Source: Hirundichthys speculiger (Eukaryota > Chordata > Actinopteri > Beloniformes > Exocoetidae). From it: a stretch of 64,000 nt of DNA. Made by a program: the position numbers and the translations under genes. The first letter of the stretch is position 1, and every line of letters begins with the position of its first letter. Location of the stretch: NCBI GenBank assembly GCA_018398805.1, contig JAGFBZ010001949.1:1-64000 (forward strand). Direction: 5' to 3'. The notes under the pieces are model-generated. The model worked only from the letters and a program-made list of their open reading frames with translations. It was not told where the DNA came from and did not search any database. Positions 42,210 through 54,700 of the stretch are shown in pieces.

Positions 42210-43746
42210 ACTGTGATTTTTTGAAAAAATTGATTTAAATCCATTTTTTAAAATATGATTCAAATCGATTTAATTAAGCCATGAATTGCAATGTGGCCTC
42301 CAGGCCAGCAGAGGACGCACTTGAGTTAAACTACATTCTTGTTCAATGTCACTATATGCAGCGCTTCGTGTGGCGTGTCACGCGCTGTTGTCGTTACACA
42401 TCAGCGCCACTAGATGGAGCCGCACCGAAGCAAACAGTAAATGAATCGAGCGTCTCAGTGAACGCGTGCAGCAGATCTGACGATAAATGGAAGATCACGC
42501 AACCGACTCGAGCAAGCGGGTCGGACAGTTTTGTTCCAGTCGGAGATTTGTTTTTTACAGACTGAATTATTAATGTTCTTCTTGAAACCGAATCTAACTG
42601 GACTTTGATGGTTCTGCAGTTATTAACATCATTAATGCAGATATTGAACCACGTGGTTGTTGTTTATTCACTGAGTCATAGTCTCAGATTTTAAGAGAAT
42701 AAAGTTTATTAAAGAGTACTATTTTAAGAGTTTATTAAGTTTATTAATTAGTACTATACCTTGATCTTAAATAACATGGTAACCTGACACGTACCTTCAG
42801 TATGGAACCATACTTCCTGAAAAATATTAAAATGTTTCACAATACAGCAGAATATTATCTCTTAGTGATTTTTTTTCTATAGTAATTGTACAATAAAAAG
42901 TTGTTTTATGAATAACCTTATTGTCTTCATCATATCTTTATTTTCCCAAAATATTTGTAAAATAGGGGTCGTCTTATAATCAGAGTCGTCCTATATTTGG
43001 GCCAACAGGGTAAATTGGTAAAATTGGTATTTAGTTTTTGTTTAGACAAAAATAAATATGCCTTAGTTTGTGCCTGGTTTAAATACCTCAGGAATAATAA
43101 AAACACTTTCTCTGATGCAGTATTGATTTGGAAAGAGTGTAAGAAAAGTTTAATTACCTTTGTATAATGTCTTAGATTAAGCTTAAAGTAGAGTTGACTT
43201 GTACTAAAGGAAAAAGAATCATGATACTGTACTGATTGACTGAAAAGAGGGCAGTAGGACTATTGTAATAAAAAATATAGAAAAGAAAAAAACAAAAACA
43301 GGATTTGACACCCTCTATTCCAGCCAGTATGATTCAGCGCTCCACCTGCAACATCTTACTTTGACTATTTTTATTTAGTTGCAGACCTCAGACAGATGCA
43401 ACTCTGCCTTCAGGCTTTGTGTTCATTTTTTTAGTCATGAGCTGAAACTTTCTTTGGTAAAATGTTCTAACTCAGTAGGACGTGATGACATGTCTTCGTG
43501 TCTTTCTTAGGCCACGCCTCCTGTCCATTTTACTCCAACCTTTCAGTGTTTGTCTTTAACCTCTTGCTACAGTTTGACATTAAGGTTGACACTCATGTAC
43601 ACTTTTGTTAATCTTTTTTATGCTGCCGTTGCTTCATTCATTTTCACTATTGTTTTTTTTTTTTTTTTTTTGCCAGATTCTCGTAACTATCACTCCAACA
43701 TTTTTTTTAATTTATTTAAATTTGCATGGGAGAACTGGGTTCGCCT
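42210..43746. other. Mostly unassigned DNA with a MITE fragment
   Basis: The right half of the MITE family at 28849-28952 is at 42962-43012. A T-run lies at 43651-43670. A 94-codon frame at 42281-42565 has no motif. Nothing else is recognised. Confidence 0.4.
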
Positions 43747-43754
43747 GAACAGAG

Positions 43755-44492
43755 TAGGCATTTGCCGATTATGCTAGTAAAAGTGTCATATTATGCTAGT
43801 GGCAGTGCTCGTTTTTTGCCCAAATTATGCTCAAATTATGCTCACTTTTCAAAATTACTTTTTTAAAAGTAGCACAAACTTCACAACTCACAAGACAAGT
43901 TTGAAAATGTATTTTATTAACCCTGGCCTGACGTTCTGGGCCCGGTTGTTCAAAACCTGGGTAACTTTATCCGGTGGTTAGGCCTATACGGCGGATAAAT
44001 CTGCTATCCAGCGGATAGTTATCCAGCTAACAAAAATAGGTTGCACAAAGCCTGGATAGTGTGGTGGATAACTATCCGCGGATAGCTAGCTAACCATCGC
44101 GTGTAGCAGAGCGTGACACAGTTTGCGCAAGGTTTTGCACTCAAATGGCCTCCAGTTACCATGGTGAAGTATGCAAATTTAGAGTAAACAACGAAATGTG
44201 CGCGCGCTAGCAGCCCAAATAAAAACAAATACAGTTAACTAAACCATGCAGTTTCTGACAAAGCCCTGGATAGCAAATTTAACATTGAATAATAATAACC
44301 AACTGTTAATAGTAATCTATCGTTTTTAGTAGCTGAGATCTTTGTTTTCTTGAATTATTCTAAAATTGTGCTATTAAGACAAGAAAATATACGGATTATG
44401 CTAGCAGTGCTACTTTTGGAAAAAGGGTAAAAATTATGCTCAATTCCTCAGATTATGCCAAAAATTATGCTAGCACAATCGGCAAGAGCCTA
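43755..44492 (-). mobile_element. hAT-like non-autonomous element, copy 2
   Basis: TAGGCATTTGCCGATTATGC at the left and the inverse of TAGGCTCTTGCCGATTGTGC at the right are flanked by the perfect 8-bp duplication GAACAGAG (43747-43754, 44493-44500). It is 738 bp, inverted relative to copy 1, and uninterrupted. It holds the empty site for the solo LTR in copy 1 near 44440-44450. Confidence 0.95.
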
Positions 44493-44500
44493 GAACAGAG

Positions 44501-45411
44501 CCCTGATCCGAACCTCATTAAGCATCTTTAGGATGAACTGGAATCATCACAGCCGTCTCATTCAACCCTCCAATATCTTAGCCCAGAGTATTATCTGTAA
44601 CACAGAGATGATCTGTTGTACAAACTTATGGGCTAGAAGGTTTTCCTGTAATGGTCGCTACATTAACAGAGCTGAGGTGGACAGTCGAGGGCAGTCAGGG
44701 TTATCCATGACAGATATTAGTTTGTTCATCGTCCTCCTCCTGCAGCTAAACACATGATGTTCTTTTTTTTTTTTTTAAATGCTGTATTAGTTTTATGCTA
44801 GATGTAACAGGACATGGACCTTCCTAATAGTTCCACTTTTGTCTGTCTACAGAATATTTTCCCGAAGTCTTGGGGATCATTTAGATGTATGTTGGCAAAT
44901 GTGAGAAGGACCCTTGTATTTTTGTTCGTGGTTCTTTCGTGACCTTCGTGATTTTTTTTTAGATCATGTGCTGCGTTTTGAGATCTTTTAGTTTCTTCGT
45001 TATGTCGGACAGGTTCTATTTAAGTGATTTCTTGATTCTACTGGGTATGGCAAATGAAATTTAACATGGTTTTCTTTAAAAAAAAAAAAAAAAAAAAAAG
45101 GCGGTTAATCACAGTTCGTGATTTAACAAGGGGGGCTAAAACTTTTTCACAGAGGGCCAATTTGGTCTGAATAGTTTTTCTCCCTTAATGAATTAAATCA
45201 TAATTTAAAACTGCTTTTTGTATTTACTGATGTTATTTATGATCTGTAACATGTAAGTCTGACAAATCAGCAAAAATTGAAAAAATTTCTATATAGACAA
45301 ATGCATTGGAAATAACGGAACGATGGATGGATGGATGGAAGGATGGATGGGTGGATGACATGCTTTGATCAAAAGACATCATGGAAAAAAACCTTTATTA
45401 TATATATTATA
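44501..45411. other. Unassigned DNA with homopolymers
   Basis: T14 lies at about 44764, A20 at about 45079-45099, and a short (ATGG)n at 45323-45356. No coding or TIR signals. Confidence 0.45.
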
Positions 45412-45415
45412 TTAA

Positions 45416-46254
45416 AGGAGCCGTATGTAAGAGATCTAATAAAACGAATCATAAAATGACCCCGATATGTCAACAGACATTTAAAAATCATGTTCATTTC
45501 AAATACTTATGTCACTGACAACAGCACTCAAGCCAGGATATTCCCGTTTAAAAAGAGGAGTTGCAGCCCTCAACTGATGTTGATGTTGTCATTCTTTGTT
45601 TTGGCCTGAAGCTCCACCCTCCACCTATCTCCCAATCACGAAGTCAGTGGTGTTTCTGCATCCGGGTTGCCAGCTCGGCTCTAATTATCGCAGCAGCCGC
45701 TACGAACGTGTTGGATGAAAAAATGTCTAGCTTTCCAAAACCTAAAAGACCTCGAGTTACGTCGTGACAAGGTCCGAAATAAAACAAGGATTTGTATAGG
45801 AGATGCTTTTGATAGATGGAGACGGCTGAAAGCGGAGAAGAATTTGAAGACAGACGCCAACGTTGCTGATTTTCTCCTGGACAGGTAAGATTCATAGCTA
45901 AATGTTTGGCTAACGCTAATTTACTTGGACAAGGTAACAGTGGTACCTCTACTTACGAACGCCTCTACATACGAAACTTTCAGGTTACGAAACGCCTCAA
46001 CGGGAAAATATTTCCTCTAGTTACGAAAGATCAAAGAAAGAAAAGATCTTTCATAAAGCATTAAATATAATTAACAGAAAATAAACTTACTGTGTAGGAC
46101 TCGTCGCTTGCCATGGCAGCCTACGTTCCTGCTGCATTCTGCAGCCGACCTGGCAACCTCTGGTCGGGGAGGAGGGGGAGGGTACACGCCGCTCAACAGT
46201 AATTTGAAAGTGACTGCAGTACCAGTTTTGGCCATAATCTTACAAACGGCTCCT
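45416..46254 (+). mobile_element. Kolobok-like element with TTAA target
   Basis: The TIRs are AGGAGCCGTATGTAAGAG (left) and the inverse of AGGAGCCGTTTGTAAGAT (right), flanked by TTAA (45412-45415, 46255-46258). It contains a transposon first exon at 45724-45884. TTAA duplication is shared by Kolobok and piggyBac elements. The exon sequence and the TIRs argue for Kolobok, from memory only. About 90 bp at 45947-46035 (CAGTGGTACCTCTACTTACG, repeated TTACGAA) look like the end of a further inserted element. Confidence 0.75.
45724..45884 (+). pseudogene. Transposon-encoded first exon, one frameshift
   Basis: MSSFPKPKRPRV opens at 45724. After one-base slippage the frame continues VRNKTRICIGDAFDRWRRLK, then AEKNLKTDANVADFLLDR, ending at GACAG/GTAAGA, a consensus splice donor (45884/45885). 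'R-x-x-I-G-x-A-F-x-R-W-R-x-L...L-K-T-D-A-x-V-A-x-F-L-L-D' is a motif I recognise from fish transposon or transposon-derived proteins, usually at the N-terminus. No later exon is present in this short element. Confidence 0.6.
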
Positions 46255-46258
46255 TTAA

Positions 46259-47413
46259 GGTTATATTAATGGTTCCTATTAATGGTTCCTGGTGTAATTT
46301 GTATCAGTTTGGGTGAGTAATCTGTAACTCAGTTTGCTGATTTGTGGATCAACAGCCAAACTACTTCCTGTGAAATTGCCATCAGGAGATCCTTTCTAAG
46401 TTATCAAGCTTCTTCTTTTCTTTTTTTTTATTAATTGTCGTTGAGGACGACGTCATGGCGACTGCAGCCACTTCAGCTCATTAATTATTCCAGCTGTGGC
46501 GCTCTGTTCCAGTTTAACCTCCCAGTCCTGGCTTTCCGTTCCATTTAACTTGATCACTTCATTAAGAAAATGAAGCGTGGAACCCTAATGAGGGCTTCTT
46601 AACGAGGGAGATCAAATCGCCTTCATAAGCTCAGTGTTTAATCACAAACGGAGAGAGGGAGGAAAAGAAAAGAAAGAGTGCAGTATTGTATCAGGAAACA
46701 CGTGACTGCCATGGTTTGGATTTTTTAAAACAACTTTAAGATAAACCTGCCAGTCAAAATATAATGAATTAAATATTCATTGTGTTAAATGAAACAGCTC
46801 TAATCTGCTAAACAACTTAATCACCATGTTAGTTGTACCTGTGATGGTGATGTAAACATCACTGGAATCCCCCCCACTACATTGATTTTCTTTTTTTTTT
46901 ACATAATCAAAAATAAAAGCATGGAAACTGATTTTATGATCCTAGAATTTATTGAAGCAGGAAATGGCTTTTGTAGACCTTCAATCCTGTTAAAGGTCAG
47001 ATGTATAATTATAATATAATTAAAAAAAATAAAAAAATCGCAGAAACATCACAGGATGTTGTGCGCGTTCTCTCACAGCGTAGAAATGTTGTGAGCCAGC
47101 CTGGCCCCTTTAAGAAGGTGGCCTTATGGGTAATGGTGTGGCCTTATGGTTAATGGTGTGGCCTTATGGGTAATGTAGTGTGTGTCGTGGGACGGCAGAA
47201 TGAAAACGGGGTTAGATGAAAAGTGTAGTGAGCATCAACAGCAGCTCAGCGTGTATAGATTTACATTCTCTGTTAACCGACAGGAGCCCAACAATACAAC
47301 CTGTGTGATGTTACAAGTTCCTGCAGTGATACAATAAAGTTCCCGTTCCATGCAAAGAAAACCAGACTTTTTCTTTTGTTGTTGTTAGCGTGTTAGCCGC
47401 TAATTACGAGCCA
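46259..47413. other. Unassigned DNA, possibly with a conserved non-coding element
   Basis: The segment 46430-46640 has dense TAATTATT, CATTTAACTTGATCACTT and TAATGAGG motifs and no repeat features, as many developmental enhancers do, but there is no alignment to prove it. At 47118-47180 there are three tandem copies of GTGTGGCCTTATGG-TTAATG type. No gene is recognised. Confidence 0.4.
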
Positions 47414-47421
47414 AAAATAGC

Positions 47422-47985
47422 CAGTGTTGCCAACTTAGCGACTTTGTCGCTATATCTAGTGACTTTCCAGACCCCCCCTAGCGACTAAATTTGTAAAAAG
47501 CGACTAGCGACAAATCTAGCTACTTTTTCTGGTGATTTTGAGACTCACGTGCGCTCAAACCGCTAGGTTTGAAGCCATCACTTGGCTGGTGTCTGCCTCG
47601 CGAGCCGCGCTTCTCTCTCTCTCTGCCAGGCTCAGTGCACAGCTAGCGCGCGGTCAGGTCTAGTTTCTGTGTGCGGACTGAGCGCGTGTCACCACGTACA
47701 CAGGCGAGGCGACGCACGTGCACACAAACACCCCCCCCCCCCCGCGTGAGACAACTCGAGCTTTTTCCCTCCTCTCCACGTCCCTCAGTCTCAGTTCTTC
47801 AAGTCACTCTCAAGTTTAGTCACGTTTAACTTGGGCTACTACTGTATACTGTATGCTAGCTCTGCTAGTTGTTTTAGTTGTTTGAATTAGCATATTGCTA
47901 GCCTACTAACGTTAGCCCCCCCCCCCCGTCGCATCTAGCGGGACAGCCTATAGCTACTTTCCTCATTGGATAGTTGGCAACACTG
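47422..47985 (+). mobile_element. hAT non-autonomous element, 564 bp
   Basis: The left end CAGTGTTGCCAACTTAGCGA and right end TTGGCAACACTG have an inverted core of 12 bp. The perfect 8-bp duplication AAAATAGC lies at 47414-47421 and 47986-47993. The interior has CTAGCGAC/GCGACTAG repeats near the left end and two C-runs (about 47730-47743, 47917-47927). It is non-coding. Confidence 0.94.
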
Positions 47986-48250
47986 AAAATAGCACAATAG
48001 CAGCGGTTTGTTTACTACGGTTCAGAGACCAGAGGCTGTGAAGGTAACAGAAAGACCACAGTTGAGTCATTGTCTTGTTTTACTGCAGTGTCTCGCTACT
48101 TTTTGGGGTTTTTAAGCATATTTTAAACACATTATTGAGGCTCGGGGGGCTCCGGCTCCAGATCACGGATTTTGATTGTCATGGGGGGGGGCGCCGGTCC
48201 CCATTAACCGTGAAAAATAAGGGATCACTGTATGTCATTGCATCCACATT

Positions 48251-48441
48251 GGCTGTGGTTACATGATGTTTTTTAATTCGGAATTAATAATTCCGAATTA
48301 AATAATTCCGAATTAAACTATTTTCCTTCGAGTTTACATGGAAATAGTAATTCCGAATTAAGGTTTACATGGAAAACACGTTTGTTCGGCTTTATCAAAC
48401 TCCGCTTCAGGTCTGGGGGTTGGGAAGGGTTCTGATTGGAT

Positions 48442-48476
<35 letters not shown>

Positions 48477-49005
48477 GGGGCGTCTTTACATCTACCGGAA
48501 GAAAACAAACTTAGCTAACTCGGTTAGCAACAACATTTCACTTATTTTTGACCTGGGTGGCGTCTCTATCTGTGAAACCTCCTTCATTTAACCTGGCCGC
48601 TTTGAAAAGCTCACAATTTTTATGTTTCCTGCCATCTGTTCTTTTAATTATTTCCAGTTCCTCCAAGCTATTTATTAAATAAATCGTTTCTGCACATTTA
48701 CTGCGTGCTGCCATTTTGAAAACAAGCCCAGCGCGGAATATAAGCGTCATCGCGACAGACGGGCAAGAGAACTAGCATGCGCAGAAAGACGGGAATTAAT
48801 TTAAAGAGGAATGAGTGTAAACATGACCGCAGAATTATTTAATTCGGAATTAAAATCAGAATAAACCAGACACTTACTTCGGAATTAAGTTTAATTTGGA
48901 ATTGACATTTTCATATGGAATTAAGTGTTTACATGGTAACTTTTATTCAGCTTTAACTTTAATTCTGAATTAAAGAGGAATTAAACTTCCCATGTAAACG
49001 CACCC
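48251..49005 (-). mobile_element. Harbinger-like Myb/SANT element, copy 2
   Basis: GGCTGTGGTTACATGATG at the left and the inverse of GGGTGCGTTTACATGGG at the right are flanked by ATT (48248-48250, 49006-49008). It contains G34 at 48442-48475 where copies 1 and 3 have only 8-9 G/C. The Myb exon is on minus and carries a stop. Confidence 0.9.
48538..48714 (-). pseudogene. Myb/SANT-like exon, copy 2, truncated
   Basis: ATG at 48714 is intact, but four codons after AARSK are missing relative to copy 3. A TGG to TGA change right after QVKNK removes the last helix. The two codons after ELFK are lost as in copy 3. The truncated DNA-binding domain is unlikely to work. Confidence 0.75.
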
Positions 49006-49008
49006 ATT

Positions 49009-49518
49009 GTTAGATGTCCAGAGAACCACGGCCAAAATAGTCGTTACCTAAGTGATGCTGTCCGTACGAAGTCGGTTTGGACTCTAATCCTGAGGTTTAT
49101 GAATCACTGGAGCTATTTGAGTTTGACTCCAGCTTTATGGGTCTATTTTTCTTCCATTTGCAGCAACTGTGTCAGTGTTTCATGATCCCATCAGGTTGGA
49201 TGTGTGGCCAAAAGGAGCTAAATAAATCAATTTTTCATAAATCAGGCGACTGCGCTTTAGTACACTGGCAAGCAAACATCTATCTGCATTATTACTCCGG
49301 CTATTTAGAGGATTCAGTTTGTTCCATTAGATTCAAAAGAATAATGAACTTATTGAAGTGAAACTTTGTGTGCGTGTTCAGCATAATCCATCTTGCTTTC
49401 TTTCTTTCTTTCTTTCTTTTTTTCTTTTTAACTCCCCGTTTCTTTCCAGCCAGTTGGTTTGATAAACAGCTTCTTATAAAAATTCTAAAGAGAGGGAGGG
49501 GAAGAGCGAAGAGTGTAT

Positions 49519-49561
<43 letters not shown>

Positions 49562-51349
49562 CAGAGCTTAATGTGAAAGAGTTCTCATCTTTTAAACTGT
49601 AATAAGTTTGAAGGCTCATATTTCATTAAGTGCTTATTATGAGCCTCTGTTGTCGGCGCTGCAACCTGCTATAATCTGTAAGCCATTACAGGTGCCTAAA
49701 AATAACCAAGTTAACACGCACAGCTGCCGAGCCAACCGGCAAAATTTTAATAAACGTCATGTAACTGCCGCAGCAATCAAATTTAATGGGCTCGAACCAA
49801 CAGCAACGCCGCTTCGCCCCTCAGCGTAGTTTGCATAAAGAAAATGACAGCAGACCCAATAACAGAAGAATATTTGTTTCTTTTTTACATATTTAATTCA
49901 TAAGGTGTTGTTTTGTTTATAGTACTTTGCATTTTGCTCAATATTCCTGAACGCTCTGCCGGGAGGCATCTGTGTGGGAGACAAACAATTAGAAATGCAG
50001 GAGGCAGAGACGGAGGGCAGGAAAAGTACAAGGGCAGAGCTGCAGAAACAAGAACTGCTCCCGACTCCGTTCAAAAGGTCTTTTTTTCCTTTTTCATGCA
50101 ACATAAAACATGTCTCTAAACTCCAGACAGGACCTTATGGTCTGAAATGAACAAACTGGTCTTTTCAGAACATTTTCCTGTTGTAATGAAACAAAGAGCA
50201 GCGTGAAATATTTAACTGGTGTAAAAACCAGACTTTGTTGAAGGAAGTTGTTCCTATTAGGACTCTACACACTCTAATGTGGATCATTCTAGACTCCAGC
50301 TGTGTGATTCTAAATGCTTCAGCATAACAATATGATGTTCATTCATTTATTCATTCATTCAGTCATTCACTCACTCACTCACCTCAAGATAGGAGCTCAT
50401 GCTTTTAGTACATATGTTAAGAAAATATAACCGCTGTTTTGCAAGTGCTGGACAGATCATATATACTACTTTCAACAAAAGTGGGATTTTCATTTTTTTA
50501 ATACTAAAGTCATGTGAAAAAGAACTCACATCTCCTTTCGGATCAAAGTTTTCATACATCAGGATGTAAAGGCAGTCGGGCAATAACAAGCACATCAACA
50601 GTTTACAACTAACTCACATATTGTTTTCAGTGTCAGTGATTGTGGGTAATTGTTCCTGTAAATCTGTCTCCCTGACCGTGGTACCAGTTCTGGTGGGTTT
50701 GACTCGCTGCCAACAATGTCAGGTTCATCTCCAGGAGGATATGTATTAAGATTTTTTAGTTTAGTCTTTTCCTGCGCTCTTCTTTCCTTTTCTTTGTGTT
50801 TTTTTGCTTCTTTTTCCTTCTTTCTTTTTGCTCTTTCATTAATGCTTGTATGAACTGTCACTCATGATTAGATTAATCCGTGATCCACCTTCCCTGCACC
50901 ACATAGACTCTGTTGACTAGTGACTGATGATGACGCTGATGGACGGCTGTTGATGATGATTTTACCCAGAATACATTTGGAGATCTTACCGGTGATCCTC
51001 TTGTAAATTTGTAAAGTTAACTGTGAGAGTGAACATGAAGCAGCCATGCAGCACCACATTTAATTACCTGTGTAGAAACCTACATGACCAAAGTCAGTCT
51101 TAAATTCTTTTGACCAACTATGATTCATCCTGGCTAGAAAACCTATATATAACCTCGTATACTTTTTGCAGAAGTTACATCCAGTAGTGCACAAAGTGCG
51201 ACTGCTGCCTGAGGAGAGGTCTGTTTCTTTGTCTTTCACCGGGCCCTCCTGGGTCCTCCTGGGCCCTCCTGGGCAGTACTGCTCACGGACCCTGAGGTCA
51301 CTGGCCTTTTAACCATTCCACCAGTTAGATTAAAAACACGGAGAAGCAG
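49009..51349. other. Unassigned DNA with microsatellites
   Basis: (TTTC)n is at 49394-49422, (CA)n at 49522-49557 and (TCAC/ATTC)n at 50340-50383. The segments 49080-49360 and 49600-49850 are repeat-free with CNE-like texture (for example CATTAAGTGCTTATTATGAG). A lysine/glutamate-rich 88-codon minus frame at 50595-50861 has coiled-coil-like composition but no splice or promoter context. No gene is called. Confidence 0.4.
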
Positions 51350-51711
51350 CTTTTAATTATTCTGGTCCCAGACTGCTGCAGAGCCTCAGGGACTGTTGAT
51401 GATTTTAAACCCACCTATTTAGTCTGGCTTTTAACTGATTAATCTCCTACTATTTTAGCTTCTTCTACTTTATTCTGGTTTTTTGTTCCATTTATTGACT
51501 CACCTTTTTAATTTGGCTTTTACGTGATTTCTTTTACGCTTTTATTTCTTTTATTTTACTGTTCTTAATCTGTAATGATTTTGATGATTTCATTTATTTT
51601 TGAGTCTTTGTGCAATTTATTACCATTGAATCTTTAAATTCTATTTTTTTAACCTCTAACTTTTTTTCATTTTTACATTTTATACATTTTATCGTTACTG
51701 TATCTATTGTT
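51350..51711 (+). mobile_element. LINE 3' end (L2-like), decayed
   Basis: GCAGAGCCTCAGGGACTGTT, then GATTTTAAACCCACCTATTT and AGTCTGGCTTTTAACTGATT resemble the C-terminal codons and 3' UTR of fish L2-type LINEs. A T-rich stretch leads directly into the satellite. Confidence 0.55.
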
Positions 51712-54700
51712 TGGCTAAAAGTTATAGCTACAGTTAGTCTAAACTATAGTGTGTAGGGGCTAATAGTTAGCTATAGTCTAACTATAGTGTGTAGGGGCTA
51801 ATAGTTATAGCTACAGTTAGCCTAAACTATAGTCTGTAGGGGCTAATAGTTATAGCTACAGTTAGTCTAAACTATAGTGTGTAGGCTATAGTGTGTGCTA
51901 ATAGTTATAGCTACAGTTAGTCTAAACTATAGTGTGTAGGGGCTAATAGTTATAGCTACAGTTAGTCCTAAACTATAGTGTGTAGGGGCTAATAGTTATA
52001 GCTACAGTTAGTCTAAACTATAGTGTGTAGGGGCTAATAGTTATAGCTACAGTTAGTCTAAACTATAGTGTGTAGGGCTAATAGTTATAGCTACAGTTAG
52101 TCTAAACTATAGTGTGTAGGGCTAATAGTTATAGCTACAGTTAGTCTAAACTATAGTGTGTAGGGGCTAATAGTTATAGCTACAGTTAGTCTAAACTATA
52201 GTGTGTAGGGGCTAATAGTTATAGCTACAGTTAGTCTAAACTATAGTGTGTAGATGGCTAATAGTTATAGCTACAGTTAGTCTAAACTATAGTGTGTAGG
52301 GCTAATAGTTATAGCTACAGTTAGTCTAAACTATAGTGTAGGGGCTAATAGTTATAGCTACAGTTAGTCTAAACTATAGTGTGTAGGGCTAATAGTTATA
52401 GCTACAGTTAGTCTAAACTATAGTGTGTAGGGGCTAATAGTTATAGCTACAGTTAGTCTAAAAACTATAGTGTGTAGGGGCTAATAGTTATAGCTACAGT
52501 TAGTCTAAACTATAGTGTGTAGGGGCTAATAGTTATAGCTACAGTTAGTCTAAACTATAGTGTGTAGGGGCTAATAGTTATAGCTACAGTTAGTCTAAAA
52601 CTATAGTGTGTAGGGGCTAATAGTTTATAGCTACAGTTAGTCTAAACTATAGTGTGTAGGGGCTAATAGTTATAGCTACAGTTAGTCTAAACTATAGTGT
52701 GTAGGGGCTAATAGTTATAGCTACAGTTAGTCTAAACTATAGTGTGTAGGGGCTAATAGTTATAGCTACAGTTAGTCTAAACTATAGTGTGTAGGGGCTA
52801 ATAGTTATAGCTACAGTTAGTCTAAACTATAGTGTGTAGGGCTAATAGTTATAGCTACAGTTAGTCTAAACTATAGTGTGTAGGGGCTAATAGTTATAGC
52901 TACAGTTAGTCTAAACTATAGTGTGTAGGGGCTAATAGTTATAGCTACAGTTAGTCTAAACTATAGTGTGTAGGGGCTAATAGTTATAGCTACAGTTAGT
53001 CTAAACTATAGTGTGTAGGGGCTAATAGTTATAGCTACAGTTAGTCTAAACTATAGTGTGTAGGGGCTAATAGTTATAGCTACAGTTAGTCTAAACTATA
53101 GTGTGTAGATGGCTAATAGTTATAGCTACAGTTAGTCTAAACTATAGTGTGTAGGGGCTAATAGTTATAGCTACAGTTAGTCTAAACTATAGTGTGTAGA
53201 TGGCTAATAGTTATAGCTACAGTTAGTCTAAACTATAGTGTGTAGGGGCTAATAGTTATAGCTACAGTTATTCTAAACTATAGTGTGTAGGGGCTAATAG
53301 TTATAGCTACAGTTAGTCTAAACTATAGTGTGTAGATGCTAATAGTTATAGCTACAGTTAGTCTAAACTATAGTGTGTAGGGGCTAATAGTTATAGCTAC
53401 AGTTAGTCTAAGCTATAGTGTGTAGGGCTAATAGTTATAGCTACAGTTAGTCTAAACTATAGTGTGTAGGGGCTAATAGTTATAGCTACAGTTAGTCTAA
53501 ACTATAGTGTGTAGGGGCTAATAGTTATAGCTACAGTTAGTCTAAACTATAGTGTGTAGGGGCTAATAGTTATAGCTACAGTTAGTCTAAACTATAGTGT
53601 GTAGGGGCTAATAGTTATAGCTACAGTTAGTCTAAACTATAGTGTGTAGGGGCTAATAGTTATAGCTACAGTTAGTCTAAACTATAGTGTGTAGGGGCTA
53701 ATAGTTATAGCTACAGTTAGTCTAAACTATAGTGTGTAGGGGCTAATAGTTATAGCTACAGTTAGTCTAAACTATAGTGTGTAGGGGCTAATAGTTATAG
53801 CTACAGTTAGTCTAAACTATAGTGTGTAGGGGCTAATAGTTATAGCTACAGTTAGTCTAAACTATAGTGTGTAGGGACTAATAGTTATAGCTACAGTTAG
53901 TCTAAACTATAGTGTGTAGATGCTAATAGTTATAGCTACAGTTAGTCTAAACTATAGTGTGTAGGGACTAATAGTTATAGCTACAGTTAGCCTAAACTAT
54001 AGTGTGTAGGGGCTAATAGTTATAGCTACAGTTAGCCTAAACTATAGTGTGTAGGGACTAATAGTTATAGCTACAGTTAGTCTAAACTATAGTGTGTAGA
54101 TGCTAATAGTTATAGCTACAGTTAGTCTAAACTATAGTGTGTAGGGGCTAATAGTGATAGCTACAGTTAGTCTAAACTATAGTGTGTAGGGGCTAATAGT
54201 TATAGCTACAGTTAGTCTAAACTATAGTGTGTAGATGCTAATAGTTATAGCTACAGTTAGTCTAAACTATAGTGTGTAGGGGCTAATAGTTATAGCTACA
54301 GTTAGTCTAAACTATAGTGTGTAGGGGCTAATAGTTATAGCTACAGTTAGTCTAAACTATAGTGTGTAGATGCTAATAGTTATAGCTACAGTTAGTCTAA
54401 ACTATAGTGTGTAGGGACTAATAGTTATAGCTACAGTTAGCCTAAACTATAGTGCGTAGGGACTAATAGTTATAGCTACAGTTAGTCTAAACTATAGTGT
54501 GTAGATGCTAATAGTTATAGCTACAGTTAGTCTAAACTATAGTGTGTAGGGGCTAATAGTGATAGCTACAGTTAGTCTAAAATATAGTGTGTAGGGGCTA
54601 ATAGTGATAGCTACAGTTAGTGTAAACTATAGTGTGTAGATGCTAATAGTTATAGCTACAGTTAGTCTAAACTATAGTGTGTAGGGGCTAATAGTTATAG

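Noticed and set aside
50595..50861. Lysine/glutamate-rich 88-codon minus frame resembling a coiled coil
   Set aside because: It lies in a T-rich (A-rich on minus) stretch, has an upstream in-frame stop and no splice or promoter evidence.
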